From positions 1,116,001-1,180,000 of the forward strand of contig JAPVLO010000162.1 in NCBI GenBank assembly GCA_027257055.1: a DNA stretch of 64,000 nt, in the 5' to 3' direction. Both the position numbers and the translations under genes were made by a program. The DNA comes from Cephalopachus bancanus (Eukaryota; Chordata; Mammalia; Primates; Tarsiidae). The notes beneath the pieces were generated by a model, which saw only the letters and a list, made by a program, of their open reading frames with translations, was not told where the DNA came from and searched no databases. Of this stretch, positions 49,384-60,879 are shown one piece after another (the first letter of the stretch is position 1; each line of letters starts with the position of its first letter).

Positions 49384-49695
49384 TTTGAAATTTTAAAAAC
49401 TGAACAGATTCATGTATTGTATATTGATTTGTAATTAGAATAACTTCAAATCATAAAAAGATACAAGTTTATAACAGAACGATTTGTATGCTGTCCACAG
49501 TTCGTTGTGTTTGACTGATAGCAAACCATATATGGGTCTGCTTCCTGTTGTTTTTAATGAATCCTTTTGCTGTCTTCCTGAAAGTCTCCTTCCAGCTCTC
49601 CCTTCAGAGAAAGGCTGGACTCTTTGGATTCTGGGGCAGGCAGAGCGATCTTAAGAGAACTCTGACGTGACAAGGCATGTTCGGAAATGCTAGAC

Positions 49696-49977
49696 AGGCT
49701 GAGCATGGTGGTTCACATCTGTAACCCAAGAGCTTTGGGAGGCTGAGGCGGGAGGAACCCTGGAGCCCAGGAGTTCAAGACCAGCCTGGGCAACACAGGG
49801 AGACCTCACCTCTACAAAAAATACAAAAATTCACCAGTCACAGTAGTGCGCTTGACTATAGCCTCAATTACTCAGAAGGCCAAGGCAGTAGGATAGCTTC
49901 AACCCCAGAGTTCGAGGCTGCAATAAGCTATGATTCCCCCATTGAAATCTAGCCTGGGCAACAATGCAAGACCCTGC
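49696..49977 (+). mobile_element. AluJ-like SINE
   Basis: Sense dimer from 'caggctgagcatggtggttc' to 'gcaacaatgcaagaccctg'. The tail is a G-rich 'gcggggcgcggcggg' stretch rather than poly-A. Confidence 0.85.
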
Positions 49978-49979
49978 GG

Positions 49980-51639
49980 GGCGCGGCGGGAGGTGGGGGG
50001 GAGCGCAGGTTACACAGCCATTGGGGCATCTTGCAAGGGGCATTTTCTGTGTTTCTGTGTCTGGCAGCTGAGAAGAGGGGTCCCCTGTTTGCAACTGTGG
50101 GAACTGTGGGGCCCTGCGTCGCTGGATGGCTGGATTCGTACTCTCAGTCCAGGGTTCTGGCTCCCATTCGTTGCTCTGGACCACAGCCCTCAGCCTTGGC
50201 AGCGTCTTTCTGCTGCTGCTTCCCCAAAAGGGGCTCTGAGTTGGGGTTGGGTGGAGGCTGCACCATCTCTGCCTCACATCCAGCTTTGGGGCCAGCTTAG
50301 AAGGGTCCTTCCCCACTGCTCTGGGCTTCAAGGACAGCCTGAGGACCCAGCGCCTGTGTGGCAGTCGTACGGTCTGGCCACGGTGGCCCCAGCACCCCCC
50401 AGGACCCTTGAAGCTGTTCATCCCAGACAGGAGGAACACCGGCCAGCCCAAGAATCATGGCCCCAACTGGGCCTCCTGTCTCCCATAATCCCCTCGGCCT
50501 TGGGGCCTGGGAAATAAAGGAGGGGAAGGGAAGAGGCAAACAGGAAGGCAGGGCTGCGGGCAGGGAGGGAGACGCTGGGCAGCCCGCCCCCAGGCTGGGA
50601 GCGCTCGGCATCTGGACCACTCCGGGGCCCCAGCTCCAGACACAGGCCTGACACACCCAACAACCCCACGGTGCACCTCTGCACTGATGAAGTCGGAACG
50701 GGGCCCTGGCAGAATGAAAGTCCCAGGAAACGGAGCAGCTCTGGTCTCTGCCTCCGGCTCCCACTCCTTGGAGGGGTAAACTGAGAACAGGATGCCTGAC
50801 GCTGAGTCATAGCGTCAGAGACTGAATACTGGGCCCTGCAACCTTCCCCGGCCTCCCTGTGGTGAGCCAGGTCAGGGACCACAGAGCTCAGCACAGGCTG
50901 GCCCAGGCCCCGCCCACCCTCTCCCGTCTCCGGGCAGCCCAGCCCTTTGCCTCCCCTTTCCCCTGTGAGCCCATCCCCGGCAGCCTTAATTAACTTCCAG
51001 AGAGACTCCAGGGCCCTGGGTGAAGGGACCTATGCCGTTGCGTTGTCTGGCTAAGAATAATCATGAGAATGCCTGCTGCTGTCAGCCTGAGCTGACCCCG
51101 GACAAGGGTCAGCTCGTCAATCAGCCTGGAGAGTGGGCAAGGGTTACTAGGGCCCTTTACAAAGCAGGATCAGGGGTTGGCCAGGGGCTGGTGCTGCCGG
51201 CGGGGAGGTTTGCTTACCCTTCCCTGGACCCTCAGAGCTGTTGGGTCACCAGAAGAGAGTTGAGGACCAGCCCACCAGGAGTTCCTCCTCCCCAGGGCAG
51301 CTGCTGTGTGATCTGGGGAGGTGGCTCCGTCTTTCCTGGTCTCAGTTTCATCATCTGTGAAATTCAGAGATAGGAATGATTGTTTTCCAGGGCCGTTTCC
51401 AGCCCCGATGTTGTGGATGACCAGGGTGGCCAGAGGCCTGTGTGCTGCATCTATGGTCCCCTCCCTGGGGAGCTGGGCGGAGCCAGGCGTCCCTCGGGAG
51501 AAAGGAAGGGCGGCCCCTGTCTCTGCCCTGCAATGAGGCTTGTTAACCAAACCAGGCCATCTCTGGCCCTTGATGCCATTTTGGTTTTGTTTTACTTATG
51601 ATAAAATATACCAATGTAAAAGTTCCCATCTTAACCATT

Positions 51640-51640
<1 letters not shown>
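49980..51640. other. Unique GC-moderate sequence with a candidate regulatory core
   Basis: Repeat-free apart from a MIR-like piece near 51290-51390 ('tcatcatctgtgaaattcag'). Frames of 195 codons (plus, 49930-50517) and 195 and 158 codons (minus) overlap, and the first starts in Alu tail DNA, so none is credible. The most interesting part is 50980-51190. Confidence 0.45.
51089..51115. promoter_or_regulatory. Everted nuclear-receptor half-sites (ER7-like)
   Basis: Left arm GAGCTGACCC (51089-51098), spacer of 7, right arm GGGTCAGCTC (51106-51115): a perfect 10-bp inverted repeat. TGACCC/GGGTCA are RGGTCA-type half-sites in everted orientation. TTAATTAA lies upstream at about 50985-50992. Function is inferred. 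Confidence 0.45.
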
Positions 51641-52081
<441 letters not shown>

Positions 52082-52813
52082 TTGCCCGTTTCTAAGTGTA
52101 CAGGTCACATAGTCCACGTCACCACCACCCACCTCCAGGACTTCCTCATCTTAAAGACCTGAACCTCTGTACCCATCAATACGAACTCCCCGTCCTCCTC
52201 CCTACCCCAAGCCGTGGAAACCACCCCCTTTCTCGTCTGTGAGTTTGACTCAGCCTCTCTGATGAGTGGAATCGCACCGAATTTGTTCTGTGACTGGCTC
52301 ATTTCACCCAACATAATGTCCTCAAGGCTCACCCCAATCATGACTCTGGGATTTTCTCGCTTTCTGGGATTCCGGCTGGGGGTGGCTGGGGGGCAGAAGG
52401 GCAGACAGACCCCGGGGTTCCTTCTCACGCAGGGGCTGCCAGGCCTCGTGCCAGGGGCTCTGGGGAGAGCCAGGCTACAAGGGCACCGCCTCTAGGCATG
52501 TCAGTTTTACTCATTGGTAAATAGTGTAAAACATTACACATTAAAACAAACATGAATACATTACGGAGCAGAATGCACCGTGCGCATGAATTTTAAAGCT
52601 GAGATTTGAGAGAATTCTGTGCTTGTGGCAAATTTCCCTCCACTCTGGGAACCTGGGGGAATTTGACAGGAAGCAGAAGGAAGCAGGGGCCCAGGAGCCG
52701 CCAGCCAGGCCTGGAATCTGGTTGGCTTTGGCCTGAAGTGTGCGGAGCAGCCTCAGGGGAAAGAGGCAGATGGAGGGCACCCTCGCTCCCCCACTCTAAT
52801 TTAGGCTTTAGGC

Positions 52814-53115
52814 ATCCGAGGGCGTGGTGGCTCATGCCTGTCATCCCAGCACTCTGGGAGGCTGAAGCGGGTGGATTGCTTGAGCCCATGAGTTTGAGAC
52901 CAGCCTGGGCAACATAGCGAGACTTCATGTCTACAAGAAATAAATTAGTCGGGCGTGGTGACACGTGCCTGTAGTCCCACCTACTCAGGAGGCTGAGGCA
53001 GGAGGAGCACCTGAGTCCAGGAGGTGGAAGCTGTGGTGAGCTGTGATCGTGTCACTGCACTCCAGCCTGGGTGACACAGTAGACCATGACAAAAAAAAAA
53101 ACAACAAAAAAAACC
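52814..53115 (+). mobile_element. AluJ-like SINE
   Basis: Sense dimer from 'atccgagggcgtggtggctc' to an A-rich tail with C interruptions. A right-arm 'gcatggtgacacgtgcctg'-type segment is visible. Confidence 0.87.
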
Positions 53116-53184
53116 AAGTGGTCAAGGTTACTGTGAACCTAGCAGGTGTGCTAAGCCCAAGGCTGCCTGGAGAGCACCTTGGAT

Positions 53185-53330
53185 CTGCACTTCAGCTCTA
53201 TCCCCCGCTGATTCTGTGTCCTTGGGTGTGGGAATTTCCCTCTCTGAACCTCAGTTTCCAAATTGCAAAATGGGATAATAATCAGCTTACTTAAAAGGGT
53301 TTGTGAAAACACCCAATGCATGCAAAGAGA
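53185..53330 (+). mobile_element. MIR fragment
   Basis: 'gctgattctgtgtccttggg', 'ctgaacctcagtttccaaat', 'aaaatgggataataatca' follow the sense MIR consensus in order. Confidence 0.75.
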
Positions 53331-53639
53331 TTGCCCAAGAAAGACTGGACTTAAAATGTGGGAACGTTGGAAAGACTGTTCTTTTTGGATTGAAAGCGAC
53401 ATTTTCCGTGAAGGGTGGAGACCTGGATTTGTCTTTGGAGCCAACTTTCCCTTTGTTTTGAAATGGAGCCCTCTGGGAAGTCGTTGAGCTGTTTGGCATG
53501 AGACAGGACCTTGTTGGGGTCTAGAATAGGGGACCCCTGCTGACCCGAAGCCTGACCCAGGGTGGAAGCTTGGCTTCCACTGGTTAGGCCTCCTTTTGCC
53601 CATTGTGGGAGGAACCTGCCCTTGCAAAGACAGATTTTG

Positions 53640-53934
53640 TGTTGTTGTTGTTGTTTGGGATCTTGTTCTGTTGCCCAGGCTGCAGTGGCACAACCACAGT
53701 TCACCACAGCCCTGACCACCTGGACTCAAGAGACCCTCCTGTCTCAGCCTCCCAAGTAGCTGGGACTACAGGCAGGTGCCACCACGCCTGGCTAATTTTT
53801 ACCTTTTTTTTTTTAGAGAGACAAGGTCTTGCTATGTTGCCTAGGCTGGTCTTGAACTCCTGGGGTCAAGCTATCCTCTTACCTCAGACTCCCAAAGTGC
53901 TGGGGTTACAGGCATGAGCCACCATGCCTGGTTG
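53640..53934 (-). mobile_element. AluJ-like SINE with (GTT)n tail
   Basis: Antisense dimer preceded by GTT repeats (53641-53657) and ending 'gccaccatgcctggtt'. Deletions occur in the right arm. Confidence 0.85.
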
Positions 53935-53939
53935 AGACA

Positions 53940-54720
53940 GAGATTTTTAAAAACTCTGCAACCCAGACGAAATCTCTGTTTGTATGCAATATCTCAGGCC
54001 CTTTGCACGGACTGCTCCCTCTGCCTAGAAGCCCCTTTCCCACACACTCCCCTGGCAAGCGCTCTCCTGTACGGCAAGGTCTTGCTTAGTGTCAGCTTCC
54101 GGAAGAGGCCATCCTTGACCACCCTATCTAAAATGCCGCTCCACTCCTGGCCCCACCATCTGCACCTCTTCTTTTGGCTTAGCAGCCCCTCAGTCGCCTT
54201 CCAATACTGTATCATGCATTTATGGGGCGTCTTGCGTGTCTCCCTGTCACTCAGACTCCTACAATCAAACACCGTAACATGGTGACTTACAAGCAACAGG
54301 AATTTACTTCTCACAGTTCTGGATGCTGAAAGTCCGAGATCAGGGTCCCAGCAAGTTCAGGTTCTGGTGAAAGCTGGCTTCCGGTTACAGACCGCTGCAG
54401 TGATAGAGAGGGAGTGAGCCTGCCAGCCTCTTCTTATAAGGGCACTGATCCCATTCACAAGGGCTGCACCCTCATGACCTCATCACCTCAAAGGCATCCT
54501 CTGAACAGCATCACCTTGGGGATTCCACTTCAGCATGTGAAACCAAGGGGTTCACAAACATTCAGTTTGCAACACTACCCGACTAGAATGTAAGGACCAC
54601 GAGGCCAGGGATTTTGCCTGTGTTGGGAGTTGCCAATTTCTAGAATGGTGCCTGGCACACTGGAGGTGCTCAATCCATGTTGGATGACAGAATTACACAG
54701 ACACGTCTGTTCACAGGAGG
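53940..54720 (+). mobile_element. L2 3' UTR split by an antisense LTR
   Basis: 'ggccctttgcacggactgctcc', 'gccatccttgaccaccctatc' before, and 'atgtaaggaccacgaggcc', 'tggtgcctggcacactgg', 'ggtgctcaatccatgttgg' after, form the L2 3' terminus in order (segments overlap). The stretch 54265-54578 between them does not belong to L2. Confidence 0.75.
54265..54578 (-). mobile_element. MaLR/ERVL-type LTR (antisense)
   Basis: 'ttacttctcacagttctgga', 'gctgaaagtccgagatcagg', 'ttcttataagggcactgatcc' and 'cctcatgacctcatcacctc' are the antisense pattern of a common ERVL-MaLR LTR. Inserted in L2. Confidence 0.65.
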
Positions 54721-55176
54721 CAGTATGGCCGGGGGTGGGGGGGTAAGACAGGTACCTTCCCACTGGAGGAAATTGCTAAAGAAGAACTGGAACAACCTTC
54801 AACCAGCACAGCCTGGGATGCATGGCTGGGGATCCCTTGCTGGGACTTAACCGCATAAACCAGCCTCTGAAAGGACATTGCTGGACTGTGGGGATGGACT
54901 TGTCAGGATGGAAGGGCCAACCACGCCCTGCTGGGGTTGCCTTTACAGGGTCTGGAAAGGAAGCAGGCCTGGATTTGAGAAGAGGGAGGCCTCTACTGAG
55001 CCAGGCGTGGCGCTGCTGGGAGCACTCTCCGGGCAGTGGGCTGGTCTCTGGGCCGAAGTGTGGCCTCTGCCTTAGGCTGGAGTGAGGGCATCAGTCCTGG
55101 TCACCAGCAGAGGCCTGGGAAGAGCAGTGTATGGAAGAAAAGGCAACTGTGTATCTGAAGACGAAGTCAGAGCCCA

Positions 55177-55446
55177 GCTGACACAGCAGAGAGGAAGAGG
55201 TCATGTGAGCATGGCACCCGGGATGCCGTGGTATGTGCCTCCCTCCTCCCAGCAGGCACGCTGGCCTAAGTGTGCTCACATGCCCGTCTCTTTCCCCTAG
55301 CTTCTTGCTGTGTGTTTTTAATTGATTTAATAAGCCATGTAATTCGAGAATCTTCATTTAACCTGTGAGCCTTCCCGTCCTGTGACCTCTGGGGTGGCTA
55401 GGGCACAGAAGCCACCACGGCATCACAGTTATTTCCCACAGGACAA
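55177..55446 (+). repeat. 270-bp local duplication, copy A
   Basis: Aligned base for base without gaps to 56025-56294. I count 11 mismatches in 270 positions (95.9% identity), 9 transitions and 2 transversions. It includes 'aagaggtcatgtgagcatgg' and 'ttaattgatttaataagcc'. A minus-strand frame is open through both copies, but there is no coding bias in the changes. Confidence 0.95.
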
Positions 55447-56024
55447 ACACCTGCAGCGGAGTGTTGGTGTGGAAACTGTGTTGACCATATTGCCAAGAAC
55501 ATTCAATCCTGATATAAAACATAACAGTAGCTCCTTCTAGAAGCAAAAGACTGGCAAAACAAGCATGTGAAACATAAAACATACAGAATATATGTATGTT
55601 GAATAGAGATTTTTAAAAAAGAATGGAACAAACGAGAGTATCACGGACAGGTAGCAAGGATGGAAAAAAACAGGAATGCAACAGCTATCTGATACACTAT
55701 AACACACAAAGCATCTAACACACCCGTAGTCATGAGGTCTCAAGTCAGCCATCCACTGGTGACTCTCATTCTGGCCCCACGTGTCCTCTGCCCAAGAAAA
55801 TTAGTAAATTCGTTACTTAAAACATCCCAGATGCTAACTTCCATTAACTCTTACTGTGGAAAATGCCTTCCATAATCTAAATAAAGCACGGCATGGGTTG
55901 GAGTCTTTAACAGAGCTAATGGCTACGCATCAGGATAACTGGTGAGACCGAACTGCCCTGCCCCCCTCTGCTGGATCCAGTGCGTGTCAGCCCTGGTCCT
56001 GGTGGTCCCACTGCCAGTGACAAG

Positions 56025-56294
56025 GCTGACGCAGCAGAGAGGAAGAGGTCATGTGAGCATGGCACCCAGGATGCCGTGGTGTGTGCCTCCCTCCTCCCAG
56101 CGGGCATGCTGGCCTAAGTGTGCTCACATACCCGTCTCTTACCCCTTGCTTCTTGCTGTGTGTTTTTAATTGATTTAATAAGCCATGTAATTTGAGAATC
56201 TTCATTTAACCTGTGAGCCTTCCCGTCCTGTGACCTCTGGGGTGGCTAGGGCACAGAAACCACCACGGCATCACAGTCATTTCCCACAGGACAA
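56025..56294 (+). repeat. 270-bp local duplication, copy B
   Basis: Direct-orientation copy 848 bp downstream of copy A. Flanks on both sides are unrelated, so the breakpoints are sharp at 'gctgac' and 'ggacaa'. The block has no SINE-like structure (no A-tail, no TSD). Confidence 0.95.
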
Positions 56295-56337
56295 TGTGAC
56301 CTGGAGTATCTTTGGGACACTCATAGACATACCTGAG

Positions 56338-56650
56338 TGCTGTGGTTTGAAAGTCTCCCCCAAAACTCATGTTGAATTTTTTTTTTAAATAGAGACAATT
56401 TTGCTTGTCACCCAGGCTGGAGTGCAGTGGGACAATCTTAGCTCACTGTAGCCTCAGACTCCTGGGTTCAGGGGGTCCTCTCGTCTCAGGTAGCTGGGAT
56501 AGCAGGTTCGCCCAGCTAATTAAAACAAAAAAATTTTTTAAAATAGACATAAGGTCTCACAATGTTGCCCAGATCATAAACTTATTTTCTTTATAAATTA
56601 CCCAGTCTGTGGCCTTCTGTTACAGCAGCAGGAAATGGACTAAGATGCTG
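56338..56650 (+). mobile_element. MST/THE1-type MaLR LTR, interior replaced by Alu
   Basis: Start 'gctgtggtttgaaagtctcc' and end 'ataaattacccagtctgtgg' plus 'gcaggaaatggactaaga' are the two ends of an MST/THE1-like LTR; the middle is an antisense Alu. Confidence 0.75.
56378..56574 (-). mobile_element. Truncated AluJ-like SINE
   Basis: Antisense, with one arm and part of the next: 'tcacccaggctggagtgcag', 'tcacaatgttgcccagatc'. It sits inside the MST-like LTR. Confidence 0.8.
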
Positions 56651-56654
56651 AGAG

Positions 56655-57720
56655 GACATTCTGGATATTCGGTGAAGATTTGGGTACGAGAGAGGGCTCC
56701 CCTACTTTGTGGGCCTGGTCTGGCATGGCAGATCACACTTTCTGGGGGTGGCTACGATGTTGTCTCCCATCTCGTCCCTCTTTTTACAGTGTGACCTTGA
56801 GTGCCGCGAGGGAGTCAAGGTCCCCTCCCCTGGAACCTGGGTGGCTCTTGGTGGCTGTGAGGTTGGAAGGTGGTGCTGGCCGAGGATGGGGGACAGCGCA
56901 GCAAATGTTGCTCTGTGACGTCCGAGTCACAGTCTCAATGCTCCCAGGTCACTGTGAGGTCAGGACATACGGGCGACAAGCTCAGGCCTCGGGGTCCGGC
57001 TTGGCGCTTGTCTGCCCTCCTGCCCTACCCAGGCTTTAGCCCATCAGCTGTGGCACTTGGGTGTGACAAGAGCCCACGTGACCTTGTCAGAGTGTGTCTT
57101 CTCTCTGGAGGCCTTGGCCAGGCTGCGGGGCCGTGCTGGGTGGAGGCAGCTGTGCCCAGCTGCCTTCCGCTTGAGCTGTCCACCCACGGAAGGAACATTT
57201 TTGCCCAGGCGGCTTGAATCTCCCCACAGTGGGCCCTCGTGGCTGCGTCTGTGGTTTCTGAGGAGGCAATTTTGTGGGGCTATCCATGGCAGGTGAGTGG
57301 CAGCCGGGACCCTGCCCCTGGGCCTGGCCGGCAGAGGCCGCCCTCGGCTCCTCACCCCAAGCCTGGGCAATTCTGGTTGGGATGTGGCCTCACTGACCGG
57401 CCTCCGACACCACTCTCGTGAGCCTGCCCTCAAGCTTGGTGGCTTCGGCGGGAGCCGAGAGCCCAGGCTGAGGGGCGACGGCCCACCTGAAGCCCAGCCA
57501 TGGCTCCTTCCTCCCCACCCCCATTCCCCAAGGCTTTCTTGCCCCCACCGCTCCCACCACCAACCAGGTCACTCCCAGGGATTCCGCTGAGCACCACGCA
57601 GAGAGAGAGCCATTTCTGGGAGACACTTCCCCCACCCCCACCATCTCTGTCTTCCCAGTGACCAGGGTCTGGGATAAAAGGTTGTTCAGGGGGGTCCCTG
57701 GGCTCCCCGAGGACCTCCCA
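56655..57720. other. GC-rich unique sequence, no gene called
   Basis: No repeat or domain recognised. A strong consensus splice donor, CAG|GTGAGT, lies at about 57290-57298, but without a clear upstream acceptor or conserved frame I do not call an exon. Confidence 0.4.
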
Positions 57721-57734
57721 GGGGCAGAAGCAGC

Positions 57735-57905
57735 ACGGGGGAGGGAAGATCCAAATCGGGCCTCAACGCTCACCAGCTGTGTGACCCTGAGTAAGTTACT
57801 CAACCTGCCTGTGCTTGAGTCTCCTTGCCTGCAAAACGGGGGTGCAAGGGAGCCCCCTCACTGACTAAATGAGTGAATGTGTGTGAAGCATGCAAAATGG
57901 GACCC
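57735..57905 (+). mobile_element. MIR element
   Basis: 'caccagctgtgtgaccctgagtaagttactcaacc' in pieces, 'gagtctccttgcctgcaaaa' and 'gaatgtgtgtgaagcatgc' are the sense MIR order, well preserved for this family. Confidence 0.85.
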
Positions 57906-58589
57906 AGAACCTAGTGGACGCCGTGTGTTTACTGTTATGACTTTGCTGGCCTCTGTGCTGCCAGTGGTGGAGAGGACAGATGGGGGTGCCGCCTCCCCTG
58001 GGAGGGGGCTGTGTGCCTGGAGTTCTTTCTAGGAGAGGAGGAAGGAGCCCTGCCCAACCCCCGCCACAGACCCCCCCCATCGTTGCATTTCCGTTCCCGT
58101 CTTCCTCGGTCATCTTCCGGATGAGAAGCAGAGGCCCAGGGATGGGTCCGTGGTCTGCCCGGGTGAGGCCGTTAGGTCAGCTCCGGCCTCCGTGCCCCAC
58201 CCTCCTGCTCCCAACTCAGACTTCCAGCCGAGTCCCATCTCCCCGGACTGCAGCGGGGGCAGCAGTCCAGAGGTGGGGAGGCCTTCACTCACACCAGCAC
58301 TGGGAGATGGCAGAGGTCTCCAGAGGTCAGTTCCTTCCCTTCACTTGCAGCTTTGGGGTGCTGGGAGACCCAGGAAACGGCGGCCCGGGAGGGGCCTTCC
58401 CTTTCTGCGAACCATTTGTGGCCCAACACGGAAGGAAGCTGCTGGGGAGGACTGCCCCCTCCTGGGAAGAGCAGTGAGCAAATGGCTGCTGTGGTCACTC
58501 AGTGGCCGTGGGACGGTGGCAGCTTTCCACACAGCATGGGTCCCCAGGAGAGCCATGGGAGTGAGCTCAGGGGAGCCCAGGGGGCCTCA

Positions 58590-58830
58590 GCCACACCTTC
58601 CATTTATCCGAGCCCTTCCCATCCTTCAAGGTCCTCTCAGGTGTTCCCTGGAAGATTCTAGCATCCCTGCCTCATGGATTGATGGATTGCTCTTCAGGTC
58701 AGCTTCGAGAGTTCTGCCAGGACAAAAGCTGTGATTCGCTCAGTTGTTTCCTGTGTTCCTCTGGCCACCCTGCCAGACCAGAAGTTTCCAGAAGGCAGGG
58801 CATGTGCCACCTCATCTCTGGATTCCTACA
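58590..58830 (+). mobile_element. L2 3'-region remnant
   Basis: 'ccttcaaggtcctctcaggtg', 'gatttgatggattgctc'-like text and 'ccagaaggcagggcatgtgcc' fit the decayed L2 3' UTR (stretch is interrupted). Confidence 0.45.
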
Positions 58831-58943
58831 GTCCCTGATTCCTGGGGACGTGGTTAGGATGACTGTGTGCTGATGTCACCAATAGGAAGGTGACTGTGGG
58901 CACCTCAAGACTCTTGACCAGCTCTAGAAACTGGTGGTCCTGG

Positions 58944-59242
58944 GCGGGCTCGGTGGCTCAGCCTGGAATCCCGCGCTTTGGGGGGCCGAGGTGAGTGGAT
59001 TGCCTGAGCCCGCGGGTTCGAGACCTACCTGGGCATCTTGGCTAGACCTTGTCTCTACAATAAATCAAAAATTAGCTGGGCATGGTAATGTGCGCCTGTA
59101 GTTCTGGCTACTTGGGAGGCTGAGGCGGGAGGATCGCCAGAGCCCAGCAGGTCGAGGCTGCGGTGGCCGGGAGCATGCCACTGCACTCCAGTCTGGGCGA
59201 CAGGGTGAGACTCCAACTCAAAAAAAAAGACCAAAGAAAGAT
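58944..59242 (+). mobile_element. Alu, young J-derived lineage, perfect TSD
   Basis: Sense dimer with 'gcgggctcggtggctcagcc', 'gcctgagcccgcgggttcg', 'ctacaataaatcaaaaat' and 'gagactccaactc'. TSD actggtggtcctgg (58930-58943 / 59243-59256), perfect over 14 bp. Confidence 0.94.
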
Positions 59243-59509
59243 ACTGGTGGTCCTGGAAGTGGGTCTGCATGACTCACAAGAGCCAGGAAGATGATGCCGT
59301 CACCACCACTACCGGCTCCCATCCTCCGCTTCTGTCAAGCCCTTCTTTTCTGAGCTGTGATTTCCTCTCTGATCCACAGAGGGCCCGCCTCTCAGGAAAT
59401 GTCTGAGAGGAGCCATTGAAAATGGAAGAGGAAAATCACCTCCCTTGGAGATGTCTTGGCAGACACGGCACACCCCACTGGGCCCAGGGAAGGAGGCGAG
59501 GACACTGGT

Positions 59510-59680
59510 CATCCCTCATGATCAACAGCATGTGCCAGGCCCTGGGTTCAACATGGTCTTCCCTGCTTCTCACAAGAGCCCCGAGACAGATCCTTGTTTT
59601 TATCATTTGCATTTTGTAGACAGGGAAAACCCACGGCTGTGAGTGGCAGCACCAGAACTTGAACCTAGGTGGTCTGACGC
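59510..59680 (-). mobile_element. MIR element
   Basis: 'catgtgccaggccctgggtt', 'catttgcattttgtagacagg' and 'agaacttgaacctaggtggt' follow the antisense MIR order. Confidence 0.7.
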
Positions 59681-60242
59681 CGGTCACCTTTCTAGCACCA
59701 CATCAAGAGCAATTTATCCCCCCCAACACCTGCAAGCAGCCCTCACCAGGCCTGGAATAGCGTCTGCCAGGGCTACGTGCCGGGCCGGTCCTGTATTGTC
59801 TCAGCCAGCACTTGGCACGGTAATGCTGTGTAACAAAGCACCCTCAGAAATCTCAGTGGCTTGCAGCAAAATGCATTTATATCCTGGGCCTGCAGGTCAA
59901 CTGCAGTTTGGCTGCATTGATGAGCTACCTGTTTATGTGCCAGGCACTGTTCTCAATCAGACCTTCAGGATCGAGCCATCCAGCTGGGGAGATTTACAAG
60001 AAACTAGCTGATGGGAAATGCGGGCATCAGGATGGAAGCTGTCCAGAGTACCAGGGGGAAACAGAGATGGCATGGCCAGTTTTTCCTTGAGAAGAGTTGG
60101 GGGCAGAGGGGAACTCATGGAGCTGGGCTTGAAACATATAGTGGGATTTCAAGAGCCACTGAAAGCGGAGATTGCAGGACTTTCACTTGCCCGATTTCCT
60201 ACTAAAATATTCTTTTTACTTTTTTTCTCCGACTCATTCTTT

Positions 60243-60530
60243 TTTTCTTTTTTTGAGTTGGAGTCTCACTCTGTCGCCCAGACTGGAGGGCAGTGGCCGC
60301 TCCCGGCCACCGCAGCCTCGACATGCTGGGCTCCAGCGATCCTTCCGCCTCAGCCTTCCAAGTAGCTGGAACTACAGGCGCGCGCTACCACGCTCGGCTG
60401 CTTTTTTGATTTATTGTAGAGATGAGGTCGGGTCAAGTTGCCCAGGCGGGTCTCGAACCCGCGGGCTCAGGCAATCCACTCACCTCAGCCTCCCAAAGAG
60501 CGGGATTACAGGCTGAGCCACCGAGCCCGG
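60243..60530 (-). mobile_element. Alu, young J-derived lineage, perfect TSD
   Basis: Antisense dimer with 'ccgctcccggccaccgcagc', 'ttgatttattgtagagatg' and 'gctgagccaccgagcccgg'. TSD ctccgactcattcttt (60227-60242 / 60531-60546), perfect over 16 bp. Confidence 0.95.
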
Positions 60531-60636
60531 CTCCGACTCATTCTTTAAGAGGCACACATATGACATGCTGGACACCCAGGCCCCCCGGGGTCACACCCTG
60601 GCACGTACTCTCTGCGTGTGCCTTCCCTAAAAAGGA

Positions 60637-60770
60637 CACCCGTCGCTGGGCTTAGGGCCCACCCGAATGCGTGATAATCCCCGTCTGAGAACCCTCCTTC
60701 AGTCCGGGGCGATGGTCTGAAGGCTTGTGTCCCCACAAAATTCACCCGAGGAAACCGAATCCCAACGCCA
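60637..60770 (+). repeat. LTR-junction duplicate, copy A
   Basis: 'cgctgggcttagggcccacc' followed by 'gataatccccgtctgag' and then 'gatggtctgaaggcttgtgt'. The same order occurs at 61863-61992. This copy has many extra CpGs relative to copy B. Confidence 0.7.
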
Positions 60771-60879
60771 CCGCGCTCCAAGAGAGCCAGCCACGGGGAG
60801 GGGTCACGTGCCTCCCTGCCAAGCGCAGACAGATGGGCCCCGGGGTGCCCAGCTTGAGCCAGGGGGAGCTCAGCGTGTC

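Larger units (their letters stand above)
43290..49480 (+). mobile_element. Old L1M, long but shattered copy
   Basis: Sense-strand L1 pieces occur in the correct order: ORF1-type text ('tggactggaagatagagatg', 44300), ORF2 text ('agtgccagacccagacag', 46840; 'aaaagttgactaaatgg'; 'caatgcaaatcaaaactcc', 48240; 'atgttggagaggggtgtgg', 48318) and 3' UTR to about 49480. Insertions and local repeats account for several kilobases. No open ORF survives. Confidence 0.75.

Noticed and set aside
49930..50517. 195-codon plus-strand open frame and a 195-codon antisense frame
   Set aside because: Both overlap the 3' end of an Alu, are mutually antisense and show no protein family signature.
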